Source: Rhizobium sp. 32-5/1
GTDB lineage: Bacteria > Pseudomonadota > Alphaproteobacteria > Rhizobiales > Rhizobiaceae
Assembly (NCBI RefSeq): GCF_029537235.1
Contig: NZ_CP120638.1
Coordinates: 3,288,501 to 3,352,500, forward strand
Length of the DNA stretch: 64,000 bases
Direction of reading: 5' to 3'
This document shows, piece after piece, positions 29,392 through 39,600 of this stretch. The translations under genes were made by a program, and so were the position numbers. Numbering within the stretch: position 1 is the first letter of the stretch; every line of letters starts with the position of its first letter. The notes under the pieces were generated by a model, which saw only the letters and a list, made by a program, of their open reading frames with translations, had not been told where the DNA came from and made no database searches.

Positions 29392-30395
29392 TTGAAAATC
29401 CGTTCCGCTCTTGCCGTTCTTTTCTGTTCCTGGCTTGCCATGCCTGCTCCCTTGGCGGCATCGCCACCGCAGAGCGAAGCGGTCCCGGTCGTCAGCCGGC
29501 AGATCGCCAATTTCAAGATCGGCTCCGACGAGAAGCGTTTCGGCGACCTCGAATTTGTCGGCGGCCTTGAACTGTCGTCGTCCAATCCCCTGCTGGGCGC
29601 GGTCTCGTCGATCCGCTTTCGGGCGGATGCCAAGTCCTTCGTGGCCGTGCTTGACACCGGACACTGGCTGGAGGGATCGGTGACGCGCGATGCGCAAGGT
29701 CGTTTATCTGGTCTGGGTGATGTGACCGTCACATCGATGATGGACGGTGAGGGGCGGTCGGAGCGGGTCAAGCAATTGATGGATTCGGAGGGGCTCGCGC
29801 TTCGCAATGGGCAGGCTCTGGTCAGCTTCGAGCAGCATCACCGGGTCGATGTCTATCCCGATCCGGGCTTTGCGCAGGCCAAGCCGATTGCCAGCCTGCC
29901 AATCCTCATTCCGCAAGGCGCCTTGCGTGGCAACCGGGGTCTTGAGACGATTGCCGTTTCCCCGCCGGCAGTCCGCTCGACGGCGCTGTCGTTATCGTTT
30001 CCGAACTCAGCTTCGACAGGGCCAATCACCTCTTGGCTGCCGTTATCGATGGTCCGCTGAAGGGGAACTTCGGCGTCGCCCAGAACGATCCTTTTGCGAT
30101 TACCGACGGGGCCTTTCTGCCGAACGGCGACTTGCTGTTGCTGGAGCGCCGCTTCAGCTTTGCCCAGGGCCTCGGCATGCAGATCCGCCGCATTCCGGGC
30201 GATACGATCAAGGCGGGTGCGGTGGTCGACGGACCGGTGATCCTCTCCGCTGACATGCGCTACCAGATCGACAATATGGAAGGCTTGGATGTCGTGTCAC
30301 TCCCAAATGGTGAGATCCGCATCATCATCGTTTCCGACGACAATCATTCGATCCTTGAACGCAACTTGATGCTGGAATTCCGGCTGGTTCAGTGA
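29392..30395 (+). pseudogene. exported esterase-like (phytase-like) protein, frameshifted at 29960-29963
   Basis: The first frame starts at TTG 29392 with a signal peptide (MKIRSALAVLFCSW to PLAAS) and the sequence KIGSDEKRFGDLEFVGGLELSS of the esterase-like-activity-of-phytase family. Adding one C to the C4 run at 29960-29963 joins it to the frame GSPLDGAVVIVSELSFDRAN and on to NMEGLDVVSLPNGEIRIIIV. The intact protein would be about 334 aa, periplasmic, probably a beta-propeller. Substrate unknown. Confidence 0.8.
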
Positions 30396-30427
30396 ACGCA
30401 CGCGATAGGCTGCGGCAGGAGAATACA

Positions 30428-31660
30428 ATGACTGACACCGTTCTCGATCGTTTCCTGCGTTATGTCGTCATCGATACACAGTCGGACGCAGCGTCGAAAA
30501 CACAGCCTTCCACGGAAAAGCAGAAAGATCTCAGCCGCCTGCTGGCTTTCGAACTGCGCGCCATGGGCCTGTCCGATGCCCATCTCGACGAACATGGCTA
30601 TGTTTATGCGACCATTCCGTCGAATACCGAAAAATCAGTGCCGGTCATCTGCTTTTGCTCGCATGTCGATACGGCGCCGGATTTTACCGGAACCAACGTC
30701 AAGCCGCAGATCATCCGCGATTATCGCGGGGGCGATATCCAGCTTCCCGGCGACCCGCAGCAGATCATCCGCGTCGGCGATCATCCGGCCCTGCTCGACC
30801 AGATCGGCAACGACATCGTCACCACCGATGGCACGACGCTGCTTGGCGCCGACGACAAGGCAGGCGTGGCCGAGATCATGACGGCGGCGCAATTCCTCAT
30901 CGACAACCCGGATATCCGGCATGGCGAGATCAAGATCCTCTTCACCGCCGACGAGGAGATCGGTCGTGGTGTTGACAAGGTCGATCTGAAAAAGCTCGGT
31001 GCCCAATTCGCCTATACCGTCGATGGCGAAACGGCCGGCCATATCGAGGACGAGACGTTTTCGGCGGATGGCGTCGAGATAACGATCCAGGGCGTTGCCA
31101 TCCATCCGGGCTTTGCCAAGGACAGGATGGAAAATGCCATCAAGATCGCCGGCGCCATCATCGATCGCCTGCCGAAGGATGTCGCGCCGGAGACCACCGA
31201 GGGCAAGCAGGGTTTTGTCCATCCGGTCAGCGTCAGCGGTTCGATGGAGAAGGCCAACCTCGGCCTCATCATCCGCGATTTCGACGATGCGGGGCTTGCG
31301 AGCAAGGAAGCCATGCTGGAGGCGATCGTCAAGGATGTGATGACTGGCTTTCACGGCTCGTCCTACACGTTCACGGTCAAGCAGCAATATCGCAACATGA
31401 AGGTCGTGCTCGACCGGCATCCGGAAATCATGGACAACGCCATGGAAGCGGTGCGCCGGGCCGGCCTCGTGCCGGTGCGCGGCAGCATCCGCGGTGGCAC
31501 GGACGGCTCGCGCCTGTCCTTCATGGGGCTGCCATGCCCCAACCTCTTCGCCGGCGGCCATGCTTTTCACTCGCCGTTGGAATGGGTGAGCCGTCAGGAC
31601 ATGGAGAGTGCGGTGAAGACGCTGGTGGAACTTGCGAAGGTTTGGGAAGAGCGGGCGTGA
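30428..31660 (+). CDS. pepT: peptidase T (tripeptidase, M20B)
   Basis: This 410-aa di-zinc aminopeptidase has metal motifs CFCSHVDTAPD, GADDKAGVAEIM, ADEEIGRG and GGTDGSRLSFMGLPCPNLFAGG. It cleaves the N-terminal residue of tripeptides in the cytoplasm. AGGAG lies 7 bp before the ATG. A perfect terminator hairpin follows the gene. Confidence 0.95.
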   Translation: MTDTVLDRFLRYVVIDTQSDAASKTQPSTEKQKDLSRLLAFELRAMGLSDAHLDEHGYVYATIPSNTEKSVPVICFCSHVDTAPDFTGTNVKPQIIRDYRGGDIQLPGDPQQIIRVGDHPALLDQIGNDIVTTDGTTLLGADDKAGVAEIMTAAQFLIDNPDIRHGEIKILFTADEEIGRGVDKVDLKKLGAQFAYTVDGETAGHIEDETFSADGVEITIQGVAIHPGFAKDRMENAIKIAGAIIDRLPKDVAPETTEGKQGFVHPVSVSGSMEKANLGLIIRDFDDAGLASKEAMLEAIVKDVMTGFHGSSYTFTVKQQYRNMKVVLDRHPEIMDNAMEAVRRAGLVPVRGSIRGGTDGSRLSFMGLPCPNLFAGGHAFHSPLEWVSRQDMESAVKTLVELAKVWEERA

Positions 31661-31682
31661 TCATCCGTTGATCGGAAACGAT

Positions 31683-31713
31683 AAAGGCGGCGATCCGGAT
31701 GGACGCCGCCTTT
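31683..31713 (+). terminator. rho-independent terminator between pepT and yhhQ
   Basis: A perfect 10-bp stem (AAAGGCGGCG / CGCCGCCTTT) with an 11-nt loop lies between the convergent pepT and yhhQ genes. The symmetric A and T ends let it serve both directions. Confidence 0.8.
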
Positions 31714-31733
31714 GTTGTTGTCGGAAATCGGGC

Positions 31734-32371
31734 TTACGCCGATGCCTTCACGCCCGGCATCGGCTTGATCACGCTCATCAGCGCCCCGTAGGGCAGTAGC
31801 AACGCGATGCCGACGATGATCTTGACGATCAGGTCACCGAGTGCCCAGGAGATCCAGCGTGGCGCCTCGGTCGAGAGCAGGCCGAGCAGCGGCGCGTTTT
31901 CGAGCGCAAAACCGTCATTCGGGCCGATGAACACGAAGATGGCGGCGAAGGCGACAGAAAGAAGATGGTCGTATCGAGCAGCGAGCCGACCAGCGAGCCA
32001 ACCAGCGGCGCCCGCCACCAGCTCTGTGCCCGCAGCTTGTTGAAAAGCGAAATATCGAGGAACTGGCCAAGCAGGAAAGCTGAACCCGACGCGATCGCGA
32101 TACGCGGCGTGGCAACAAGGAACGACAGCACGATGGCAACGGCAAAGCCGGCGACCACGACTTTGCGCGCGACCTGCGGGCCGAACTGGCGGTTGGTGAG
32201 GTCGGTGACGAGGAAGGCGACCGGGTAGCTGAAGGCACCCCAGGTCAACAGGTCACCCAGTTGCATGCCGGCAATGCTGCCGGGCAGGGGATACTGGACG
32301 AGGAAATTGGAGGCGACGACCACGAGGGTCATCATCGCGACATAGACAAAGAACGTGCGGTTCGTCAGCAT
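31734..32371 (-). pseudogene. yhhQ: queuosine precursor transporter YhhQ, frameshifted at 31958-31960
   Basis: The first frame (from ATG 32371) has YhhQ/DUF165 hallmarks: LVQYPLPG, TWGAFSYPVAFLVTDLTNR and SGSAFLLGQFLDISLFNKLR. It is thrown out of frame after DTTIFF. Adding one base to the TTT run (AAA at 31958-31960 on the plus strand) restores FFSVAFAAIFVFIGPND and the C-terminus LIVKIIVGIALLLPYG. The intact protein is about 212 aa with six membrane segments and imports preQ1/preQ0. A riboswitch-like element covers the start. Confidence 0.9.
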
Positions 32372-32396
32372 TTTTTATCCTGGGTGATGCCACCAG
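32368..32396 (-). promoter_or_regulatory. candidate preQ1-I-like riboswitch over the yhhQ start
   Basis: On the gene strand a 4-bp stem CUGG/CCAG closes the loop UGGCAUCAC and is followed by GAUAAAAAAUGC. The loop GCA can pair with UGC in the tail, giving the H-type pseudoknot with A-rich strand that defines preQ1-I aptamers. The AUG of yhhQ lies in the tail, and AGGA (Shine-Dalgarno) overlaps the closing stem. Ligand binding would block translation directly. Confidence 0.5.
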
Positions 32397-32478
32397 TTGG
32401 AGGGATATAGTCCCGCATTCACGCCTGGGTCGATGACCCGCGATGCCTGCGAAACGGTTTTCAGTAAAAATCATACGA

Positions 32479-32516
32479 GAAAAAGGCTCACCGGTTGCCC
32501 AGGCAAGCCTTCAAAA
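32479..32516 (-). terminator. terminator downstream of rpmB
   Basis: On the rpmB strand a stem AAGGCT...AGCCTT encloses an inner GCCTGGGC fold and is followed by a T run. It lies about 20 bp after the rpmB stop codon. Confidence 0.55.
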
Positions 32517-32535
32517 CGTTATCCTTGCGTGCTGA

Positions 32536-32832
32536 TCAGGCAGCGACAGCTTCAGCTGTCTTCTTGACGATCTGGCGACGCAGCAGGCGAGCGCGCTGCG
32601 AAAGCTCGGCTTCGTCTGCCTTGACGAGGAAGGCGTCGAGGCCGCCGCGATGTTCGACCGAACGCAGGGCCGCAGCCGAAACGCGCAGACGGTAACGCTG
32701 GCCGAGAGCGTCGGAAATCAACGTGACCTGGCACAGGTTCGGAAGGAACTTGCGCTTGGTCTTGTTGTTTGCGTGGCTCACATTGTTGCCCGACTGGACG
32801 CCCTTGCCGGTCAATTCGCAACTACGGGACAT
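32536..32832 (-). CDS. rpmB: 50S ribosomal protein L28
   Basis: This 98-aa protein starts [20 protein letters not shown] and has the L28 motif [15 protein letters not shown], with the longer C-terminal tail usual in alphaproteobacteria. It is an essential part of the large ribosomal subunit. A good sigma-70 promoter is visible 93-121 bp upstream. Confidence 0.97.
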   Translation of the reverse strand: MSRSCELTGKGVQSGNNVSHANNKTKRKFLPNLCQVTLISDALGQRYRLRVSAAALRSVEHRGGLDAFLVKADEAELSQRARLLRRQIVKKTAEAVAA

Positions 32833-33169
32833 GATGCACCTATTTTCTTTTCGCTTCCGGTCAATGCGTTGGCGGGCTAAAAGCCCAGGCCGCATTCCGT
32901 TGGCCATGATTGGAAAGTTGCGGTTCTATAGTCAGAGACGGACGGCACGTCAAGCCAAACCTTTCCCGCCAGCGAAAACTTCTGGCGGAAAAACCGGGTT
33001 TCCCAGGGATAAACCGCCTAGAAACAACATTTCTCACCCATGATCACGGCTTTCCAGGCAGTTCCGTTTCGGCATGTCATAAGCTAGGACTTGCGCGGGA
33101 TTGAGGCGTAGAATCGCCGTAAACGCCGATTATTCAGGTTTGATGCTGCCGAACGCGATGGGAATCAGA
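32833..33169. other. intergenic region between rpmB and the DUF3108 gene
   Basis: This 337-bp divergent gap holds the rpmB promoter. A short plus-strand frame starting at 33101 merely extends the DUF3108 gene upstream. I see no RNA gene or repeat in the rest. Confidence 0.5.
32925..32953 (-). promoter_or_regulatory. sigma-70 promoter of rpmB
   Basis: On the rpmB strand, TTGACG (32953-32948) and TATAGA (32930-32925) are separated by exactly 17 bp, close to the consensus of a strong vegetative promoter. Confidence 0.65.
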
Positions 33170-33945
33170 ATGAACGTGCGAAATGGGTCTGTTGCGCTTC
33201 TGTTGCTGGCCTCAGGGGTGTTTTCCACAACTCACGCGTCTGCCGCGGATGTGGAACACAAGACGGACTACAATATTTCCCTTTCCGGTTTCCCGATTGC
33301 AAGGGCCTCCTTCCATACCGAACTCACCGACGGTCGTTATACGATCTCCGGCACGCTGAATTCGGCAGGGCTCGCCGATGTCATCAGCAGCACGTCGGGG
33401 CGTACCCGCGTTTCCGGTGTCGTACAGGAGGACAAGCTGCGCGCTTCGGAATATTCCGTGTCCTACAAGACCGGGAAAAAGGCCGGGACATCGATGTCCA
33501 GTTCCGCAACGGCAATGTCACATCCGCCACCATGACGCCGAAGCGGCTGATCCCCAAGAACTGGATTCCGGTCAAGCCGGGCGATATGCGCAATGTGCTC
33601 GATCCGCTGTCCGGGCTGATTTTTCCGGCCAAGACCAAGGTCTGCCCCAAGACACTCCCCATCTTTGACGGCGAATCGCGCGTCGACCTCAAGCTTTCGG
33701 CCAAGGGAACGCGACCCTTCAAGACCGATGGCTTCGAGGGCGACGTCATCGTCTGCGGCGTGCAGTTCGTGCCGAAATCCGGTTTCCGAAAGGGGCGCGA
33801 CGATGTCGAATATCTGCGCCGGTTGGCATCGATGGAAATCTGGTTTGCCAAGGCCGAAGCGGTGGATGTATATGCTCCGGTCTATGTCCGGATCCCGACC
33901 AAGCTCGGCCCGGTCACGGTTTCCGCCACCCGTTTTGGCGGCTGA
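33170..33945 (+). pseudogene. DUF3108 exported protein, frameshifted in an A run at 33476-33480
   Basis: The first frame has a signal peptide (MNVRNGSVALLLLASGVFS to HASA) and a DUF3108-like beta-rich domain (YNISLSGFPIARASFHTEL). After TGKK the frame fails. One extra A in the A5 run at 33476-33480 restores GRDIDVQFRNGNVTSATMTP and leads to the downstream frame ending VTVSATRFGG. The intact protein is about 258 aa and periplasmic. The domain's function is not known. Confidence 0.85.
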
Positions 33946-33990
33946 TCGATTAAACGGCGCCGATATCCGGCGTGACCGGGGGCAGGCGCA

Positions 33991-34881
33991 ATGAAACTCA
34001 AGGCAACGCTGATCGGCTTTTCGGCGATCCTCATGTGGTCGCTTCTGGCGCTGTTTACGGCCGCCTCCGGCAAGATGCCGCCGTTCCAGCTGTCAGCCAT
34101 CTGCTTTTCCATCGGCAGCCTGCCGGGGCTGATTGTCCTGGCCTTTCGGCCGGAACGACTGGCGCTCCTGAAGCAGCCGGCCAAGGTCTGGATCGTCGGC
34201 ATTGCCGGCCTGTTCGGCTATCACTTCCTGTATTTCACCGCCTTGCGAAACGCGCCTGCCGTCGAGGCCGGGCTGATCTCCTCTCTCTGGCCGCTGCTAA
34301 TCGTCGTCGGCTCGGCGCTTTTGCCGGGTGAAAAGCTGCGCTGGTATCATATTGCTGGCGCCATTTGCGGCCTGCTGGGAACTGTGATGATCGTCGCGCG
34401 CAATGGCGTCGAGTTCGACAACGCCTACGCGCTCGGCTATGGCGCGGCGCTCGCCTGCGCTTTCACCTGGTCCAGCTATTCATTGGTGACGCGGCGTTTT
34501 GAAGCCGTTTCGACCGACGTCGTCACCGGTTTCTGCATGGCAACGGCCGCTTTGTCGTTTCTCTGCCATCTCGGGCTTGAGACGACGGTCTGGCCGCAAT
34601 CCGCGACCGAATGGATCGCCATTGCCGGTCTTGGCTTGCTGCCCGTGGGAGCTGCGTTCTATGCCTGGGATTACGGGGTCAAGAACGGCGACATCCAGAT
34701 TCTCGGTGTCGCCAGCTATGCAGCCCCTGTGCTTTCTACGCTGGTGCTGATCCTGTTCGGTTTCGCCGAGCCGTCGCTTCGGATCGCACTTGCCTGCCTG
34801 TTCGTCACCGGCGGTGCCGTGCTGGCCGCGCGCGACATGATCTTCGGCCGTCGCGAGAGGCAAGCCACGCCGGCCGAATAG
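33991..34881 (+). CDS. EamA/DMT-family transporter
   Basis: This 296-aa inner-membrane protein has ten predicted membrane helices in two EamA repeats (about 1-140 and 150-285). Typical features include the segments FFxxFxALRNAPAVEAGLI-like (LYFTALRNAPAVEAGLISSL) and LWPLLIVVGSALLPGE. Such proteins export amino acids or other metabolites; the substrate is not predictable. It lies 45 bp after the DUF3108 gene on the same strand. Confidence 0.9.
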   Translation: MKLKATLIGFSAILMWSLLALFTAASGKMPPFQLSAICFSIGSLPGLIVLAFRPERLALLKQPAKVWIVGIAGLFGYHFLYFTALRNAPAVEAGLISSLWPLLIVVGSALLPGEKLRWYHIAGAICGLLGTVMIVARNGVEFDNAYALGYGAALACAFTWSSYSLVTRRFEAVSTDVVTGFCMATAALSFLCHLGLETTVWPQSATEWIAIAGLGLLPVGAAFYAWDYGVKNGDIQILGVASYAAPVLSTLVLILFGFAEPSLRIALACLFVTGGAVLAARDMIFGRRERQATPAE

Positions 34882-34883
34882 GT

Positions 34884-35327
34884 TTATTCCTTCGGAGGCT
34901 GCCAGTCTGGCGGCGCCATTTCAAAGGCTGAAAAGTCGAAGCCGGGCGAGACCGTACAGCCGACCAGCGTCCAGGCGCCGAGTGAGCTTGCCGATTGCCA
35001 CCAGTTCGCAGGCACGACGATCTGCGGCATTTCCCCAAGCAGAATGTTCGAGCCGAGCTTGAACGCCTGTTCCGTCTTGCTGTCTTCCACGATCTTCAGT
35101 TCCAGCGGCGAACCGGCATAAAAATGCCAGACCTCGGCTGCATCGCGCACCCGGTGCCAGTGCGAGCGTTCGCCGCGTTCCAAGAGATAGTAGATGGCGG
35201 TCGAATGGCCGCGCGGGCCGCCGGCTGTGTCCTTGAAGGTCTGGATGTACCAGCCGCCCTCCGGATGCCGTTCCATCTTCAGCGTCTCTATGATCGCGCG
35301 CGCCGACAGCGGCAGTTGGACGTCCAT
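34884..35327 (-). CDS. DUF985 cupin-fold protein
   Basis: This 147-aa protein has the DUF985 cupin signatures MERHPEGGWYIQTFKD, STAIYYLLERGERSHWHRV and EVWHFYAG. A role such as sugar epimerase has been suggested for relatives but is not established. Its ATG overlaps the stop of the gloB-like gene (TGATG), so the two are translated together. Confidence 0.9.
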   Translation of the reverse strand: MDVQLPLSARAIIETLKMERHPEGGWYIQTFKDTAGGPRGHSTAIYYLLERGERSHWHRVRDAAEVWHFYAGSPLELKIVEDSKTEQAFKLGSNILLGEMPQIVVPANWWQSASSLGAWTLVGCTVSPGFDFSAFEMAPPDWQPPKE

Positions 35328-36097
35328 CAGAAATGATCCTTGCGTTTGCGGATTTCAGCAAAGACTTCCGCGTCCGTCGCCGAGAGCATGTTGAGATGGG
35401 CGCGAATGCCGGCATCCTTGGGACGCAGGAACGGGCTTGTCTGTTTTTCAAGGCCGATGGTCGTCGGCGCGGTAAACCGTCCCTCCGCGCGTGCCGTCTC
35501 GATTTCCGCGACCCGGATCGTGAGGTCGGAGTTTTGCGGATCGATGGTCAGCGCGAAGCGGGCATTGCTCAGCGTATATTCGTGACCGAAATAAACCGCC
35601 GTATCATCCGGCAGCGCCATCAGTTTCTGGAGCGATGTCCACATATCGGCGGGCGTGCCTTCGAAGAGACGGCCGCATCCAAGCGCAAACAAAGTATCGG
35701 CGGCAAAGAGGAGCTTGTCGTCCGGCAAGTGAAAGCAGATATGGCCTGCCGTGTGGCCGGGCGTTTCGAAGACATTCACGGGGTGGCCGGCAAAATCGAA
35801 CTGGTCGCCGTCGCCGACCTTCCTGTCGATTCCCGGAATTTTGTCCGCCTCGTGCACGGGGCCGGTTATGGTGGCGCCAAACCGGTCCTTGAGCGCCAGA
35901 TTGGCCGCCACATGGTCCTGGTGATGGTGCGTCGTGAAGATCTGCGTCAGCGTCCAGCCGCGCCGCTCCAGGACGTCCAGAATCGGTGCTTCTTCCGGGG
36001 CATCGATCGAAGCCGTCTCGCCGCTCACGGGGTCATGGATCAGCACGCCGAAATTGTCGGTGCGACAGAGGAAGAGTTCGAGATCGAGCTTAGCCAT
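35327..36097 (-). CDS. gloB: hydroxyacylglutathione hydrolase (glyoxalase II)
   Basis: This 256-aa metallo-beta-lactamase-fold enzyme has the metal motif THHHQDH (residues 56-62), later ligands in [13 protein letters not shown] and [13 protein letters not shown], and a glyoxalase II C-terminal domain. It hydrolyses S-lactoylglutathione in methylglyoxal detoxification. Gln60 replaces the Trp or other residue often seen in THHHxDH; this position is variable. It is divergent from a methyltransferase gene. Confidence 0.94.
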   Translation of the reverse strand: MAKLDLELFLCRTDNFGVLIHDPVSGETASIDAPEEAPILDVLERRGWTLTQIFTTHHHQDHVAANLALKDRFGATITGPVHEADKIPGIDRKVGDGDQFDFAGHPVNVFETPGHTAGHICFHLPDDKLLFAADTLFALGCGRLFEGTPADMWTSLQKLMALPDDTAVYFGHEYTLSNARFALTIDPQNSDLTIRVAEIETARAEGRFTAPTTIGLEKQTSPFLRPKDAGIRAHLNMLSATDAEVFAEIRKRKDHF

Positions 36098-36201
36098 TGG
36101 AATTCCTGGAAATGATGCCTGTGGGCGTGTCGGACGGGCCTGTGGCGTGAATGTAGTCGGCCGCGCCTTGAAGTCCAGCCGTTCCCGACTAACATAGGCA
36201 C

Positions 36202-37020
36202 ATGCACGCAGATATCGTCGATCTCCGCCAGTTCTATCATTCCCGCCTCGGACGCTTCGCCGAACAGTCGATCACCATGGCGCTTTCGTCGCTCTGGGCG
36301 AAGTTGCCGGAGGAGCGGCTGGTGGGCCTCGGCTATGCCGTGCCCTATCTCGAGCGCTTCCGGGCCGACACGGAACGCACCTTCGCCTTCATGCCGGCGG
36401 GGCAGGGCGCCGTGAACTGGCCGGTGGCTGAACTGTCCTCGACAGCGCTGATCTTCGACGAAGAGCTTCCCTTGCCGGATTCCTCGATCGATCGGGTTTT
36501 GATGGTGCATGCGCTGGAATTCGCCGAAAATCCGCGCGAGACGATGAAGGAACTGTGGCGGGTGCTGGCACCCGGCGGCAGGCTGGTGATCGTCGTGCCC
36601 AACCGGCGCGGGGTTTGGGCCCGAATGGAACACACGCCCTTCGGCTCGGGCCGGCCCTATTCGCGCGGACAACTGACCGCGCTCTTGCGCGAGACCAATT
36701 TCACGCCTGGCGCCTCTGCCGACGCGCTGTTCTTCCCGCCCTCGAAGCTGAAGACGGTGCTGAAGCTGCGGCGCGGCTTCGAGCGCATCGGTCGTTCGCT
36801 CTGGCCGATGTTCTCAGGCGTGATCATCGTCGAGGCGCAGAAGCGGCTGTACCAGGGTCTTCCGGTCGCTGCACGGGCTTCCCGCCGCGTCTTCGTGCCG
36901 GTTCTTGCGCCGCAGGGCGTGCCGACGACGCGGGAAAAGCATCCAGCAGGCCGCTTTGATCTGGTTCTGCGCATCCTTGCCGCATCCCGCGCCCTCGACA
37001 AAATCGGCGTTCCTCTTTAA
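36202..37020 (+). CDS. class I SAM-dependent methyltransferase
   Basis: This 272-aa protein has a methyltransferase type 11 core: [20 protein letters not shown] (motif near residue 90-110) and [20 protein letters not shown]. The SAM-binding motif I is poorly conserved ([11 protein letters not shown]). The C-terminal basic region is unassigned. Its divergence from gloB recurs in rhizobia as I recall. The substrate is unknown. Confidence 0.85.
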   Translation: MHADIVDLRQFYHSRLGRFAEQSITMALSSLWAKLPEERLVGLGYAVPYLERFRADTERTFAFMPAGQGAVNWPVAELSSTALIFDEELPLPDSSIDRVLMVHALEFAENPRETMKELWRVLAPGGRLVIVVPNRRGVWARMEHTPFGSGRPYSRGQLTALLRETNFTPGASADALFFPPSKLKTVLKLRRGFERIGRSLWPMFSGVIIVEAQKRLYQGLPVAARASRRVFVPVLAPQGVPTTREKHPAGRFDLVLRILAASRALDKIGVPL

Positions 37021-37069
37021 TGGCTGATGCTCGTTTCCAGTCTTTGCCTTGTCCCCGAAAGCCGAGCCC

Positions 37070-38176
37070 ATGAACACCGAAAATCTCTCGCCCCTTCCAC
37101 GTCCCGGTATCCTTGATATTGCCGCTTACGTGCCGGGCAAGGAGCATGCGCCGGGGGTTGCCAAGGTCTACAAGCTGTCATCCAACGAAACGCCGCTCGG
37201 CCCGAGCCCAAAGGCAATCGAGGCCTTCCAGAAGGCGGCGGGCAAGCTTGAAATCTATCCGGATGGCCTGGCCATGCAATTGCGCGAGGCGATCGGTTCC
37301 GTCTTCGGCCTGAACACAGCCAACCTGATGTGCGGCAATGGTTCGGACGAACTGCTTGGCCTTCTCTGCCACGTCTATCTCGGTGATGGCGACGAAGGCA
37401 TCATCACCGAGCATGGCTTTCTCGTCTACAAGATCCAGATCATGGGCGCCGGCGCCACGCCTGTTGTCGTCAAGGAAAAGGATTGCCATGTCGATGTCGA
37501 CGCGATCCTCGCAGCGGTAACACCGCGCACCAAAATCGTGTTTCTGGCCAATCCGGCCAACCCGACGGGCACCTATGTGCCGGTCAGCGAAATTCGCCGC
37601 CTGCAGGCCGGGCTGCCGAAGAACGTCATCCTCGTTCTCGATGCTGCCTATGCCGAATATGTCCGTCGCAACGACTACGAGGCCGGCCTCGAACTTGTGT
37701 CTTCCAACCAGAACGTTGTGATGACGCGGACCTTTTCGAAGATCCACGGACTGGCCGCGCTGCGCATCGGCTGGATGTATGCGCCGCTGCCGATCATCGA
37801 TGCGCTGAACCGGGTGCGCGGGCCGTTCAACATGAATGGTCCGGCCATTGCCGCCGGTGCCGCCGCAATCCGCGACCAGGCCTTTGCCGCGACGGCGGTT
37901 GATCACAACCTGCTCTGGCTCGGCAAGGTCACGGGCGCCCTGTCGTCCATCGGCCTGACGGTCACGCCATCGGTCACCAATTTCGTGCTCATTCATTTTC
38001 CGGAGACCGAAGGAAAGCGCGCGGCCGATGCCGATGATTTCCTGACAAGCCGGGGCTTCATCCTGCGCGCCGTGCGTGGCTATGGTTTCCCGAACGCGCT
38101 GCGCATGACGATCGGCTCGGCCGAGGCCAATGAAGGCGTGATTGCAGCACTCACCGAATTCATGGGACGCCGGTGA
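37070..38176 (+). CDS. hisC: histidinol-phosphate aminotransferase (or aromatic aminotransferase)
   Basis: This 368-aa PLP aminotransferase of class II has [13 protein letters not shown], the cofactor region [15 protein letters not shown] and the Schiff-base lysine in [15 protein letters not shown]. It catalyses step 7 of histidine synthesis. The neighbour tyrC, whose start overlaps its stop, suggests it may also transaminate aromatic keto acids; HisC2-type paralogues do this. Confidence 0.92.
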   Translation: MNTENLSPLPRPGILDIAAYVPGKEHAPGVAKVYKLSSNETPLGPSPKAIEAFQKAAGKLEIYPDGLAMQLREAIGSVFGLNTANLMCGNGSDELLGLLCHVYLGDGDEGIITEHGFLVYKIQIMGAGATPVVVKEKDCHVDVDAILAAVTPRTKIVFLANPANPTGTYVPVSEIRRLQAGLPKNVILVLDAAYAEYVRRNDYEAGLELVSSNQNVVMTRTFSKIHGLAALRIGWMYAPLPIIDALNRVRGPFNMNGPAIAAGAAAIRDQAFAATAVDHNLLWLGKVTGALSSIGLTVTPSVTNFVLIHFPETEGKRAADADDFLTSRGFILRAVRGYGFPNALRMTIGSAEANEGVIAALTEFMGRR

Positions 38177-39102
38177 TGGCCAAGCAGTTTGAAACCATTG
38201 CGCTGATCGGCATCGGGCTCATCGGATCGTCGATCGCCCGGGAAATTCGCCACAAGGGTCTTGCCGGTTCCATCGTCGTTTCGACCCGCAGCGAAGCCAC
38301 GTTGAAACGGGCCGAAGAACTGGGGCTGGGTGATCGCTATACGACATCAAGCGCCGACGCCGTGAAGGATGCCGATCTCGTCATCGTTTCCGTGCCGGTT
38401 GGGGCATCGGGAAGCGTTGCTGCCGAAATCGCCGCCCATCTGAAATCCGGCGCCATCGTCACCGATGTCGGCTCGACCAAAGCGTCGGTGATCGCGCAGA
38501 TGAAACCGCATATGCCCGATGGCGTGCATTTCATTCCCGGCCATCCGATCGCCGGCACCGAATATTCCGGCCCGGATGCCGGGTTTATCGGCCTGTTCCA
38601 AGGGCGCTGGTGCATCCTGACGCCGCCGCCCGGTACGGACGATGCCGCCAAGGCGAAGCTGCGTGTCTTCTGGGAAGCGCTCGGCTCGATGGTCGACGAG
38701 ATGGATCCGGAGCATCACGACAAGGTGCTGGCGATCGTCTCGCACCTGCCGCACATCATCGCCTACAATATCGTCGGCACGGCTGATGATCTGGAGGCGG
38801 TGACCGAATCGGAAGTGATCAAGTATTCGGCTTCCGGCTTTCGTGATTTCACCCGTCTAGCAGCTTCCGACCCGACCATGTGGCGCGACGTCTGCCTGCA
38901 CAACAAGGACGCGATCCTTGAAATGCTGGCGCGGTTTTCCGAGGACCTTGCCTATCTGCAGCGGGCGATTCGATGGGGCGACGGCGACAAGCTGTTCGAT
39001 CTCTTCACCCGCACCCGCGCCATCCGCCGCTCCATCGTCCAGGCCGGCCAGGACACCGACAAGGCCGACTTCGGGCGGCATGCGATGGAAGAGAAGAAGT
39101 AG
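38176..39102 (+). CDS. tyrC: prephenate/arogenate dehydrogenase
   Basis: This 308-aa NAD-dependent dehydrogenase has the N-terminal Rossmann motif GIGLIGSS and active-site segments HPIAGTEYSGPDAG and VSHLPHIIAYNIVG. It converts prephenate or arogenate toward tyrosine. The ATG overlaps the hisC stop (TGATG); GTG at 38173 is an alternative. It marks the left border of the A+T-richer islet. Confidence 0.95.
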   Translation: MAKQFETIALIGIGLIGSSIAREIRHKGLAGSIVVSTRSEATLKRAEELGLGDRYTTSSADAVKDADLVIVSVPVGASGSVAAEIAAHLKSGAIVTDVGSTKASVIAQMKPHMPDGVHFIPGHPIAGTEYSGPDAGFIGLFQGRWCILTPPPGTDDAAKAKLRVFWEALGSMVDEMDPEHHDKVLAIVSHLPHIIAYNIVGTADDLEAVTESEVIKYSASGFRDFTRLAASDPTMWRDVCLHNKDAILEMLARFSEDLAYLQRAIRWGDGDKLFDLFTRTRAIRRSIVQAGQDTDKADFGRHAMEEKK

Positions 39103-39261
39103 ACGGCTGGCATACGCCAGAACTCTCGTTTCGCCTAAAACGTGTGAATGTTCTCTGGCGGTTAGATCTTTGAGAAATCCACATTTTGATAAAATGCCCA
39201 AATGCTTATACGGCTATTTGCTGTCGCAGTTGTGCTTTTCATGATCAAAATGAGGGGCTGA

Positions 39262-39522
39262 TTAGCTGTTGTCGCAGGTATTAGCTGTGAAAAAAGCATC
39301 CTTTCGCCTTTTTTCTTGAGTAATACCGACCTTCAAATCCCATTCGTAATTCCATTCACGAATTATTTTTGACGACTCCTCAAATTGGTCTCTCATTGCA
39401 TTTTCGTTTAAAAATGCATCGTCACTGAGGGATTTGAAACTGGTCCACGAGGAGGTTTGCGCTGCGGCTAAGATCTTAGTCAGTCGCTCTGACTCGTGAT
39501 CGGAAACTTTCAATATAAGCAT
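39262..39522 (-). CDS. hypothetical protein in islet, 86 aa
   Basis: The ATG at 39522 has GGAGG about 11 bp upstream. The product starts MLILKVSDHESERLTKILAA and is charged, soluble and helical, without recognisable domains. Base composition is lower in G+C than the neighbours, fitting a transferred islet. No function can be assigned. Confidence 0.5.
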   Translation of the reverse strand: MLILKVSDHESERLTKILAAAQTSSWTSFKSLSDDAFLNENAMRDQFEESSKIIREWNYEWDLKVGITQEKRRKDAFFTANTCDNS

Positions 39523-39600
39523 CTTCACGGCCGCCTCCTTTGTGCCGGCAGTACATGACATCGGGATGTTGGATTCTGGCTTTAGCCGGGATTTCTGCAA

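Noticed and set aside
39103-39261. Short palindromes as a tyrC terminator
   Set aside because: CTGGC/GCCAG and CATTTT/AAAATG arms have no proper T run.
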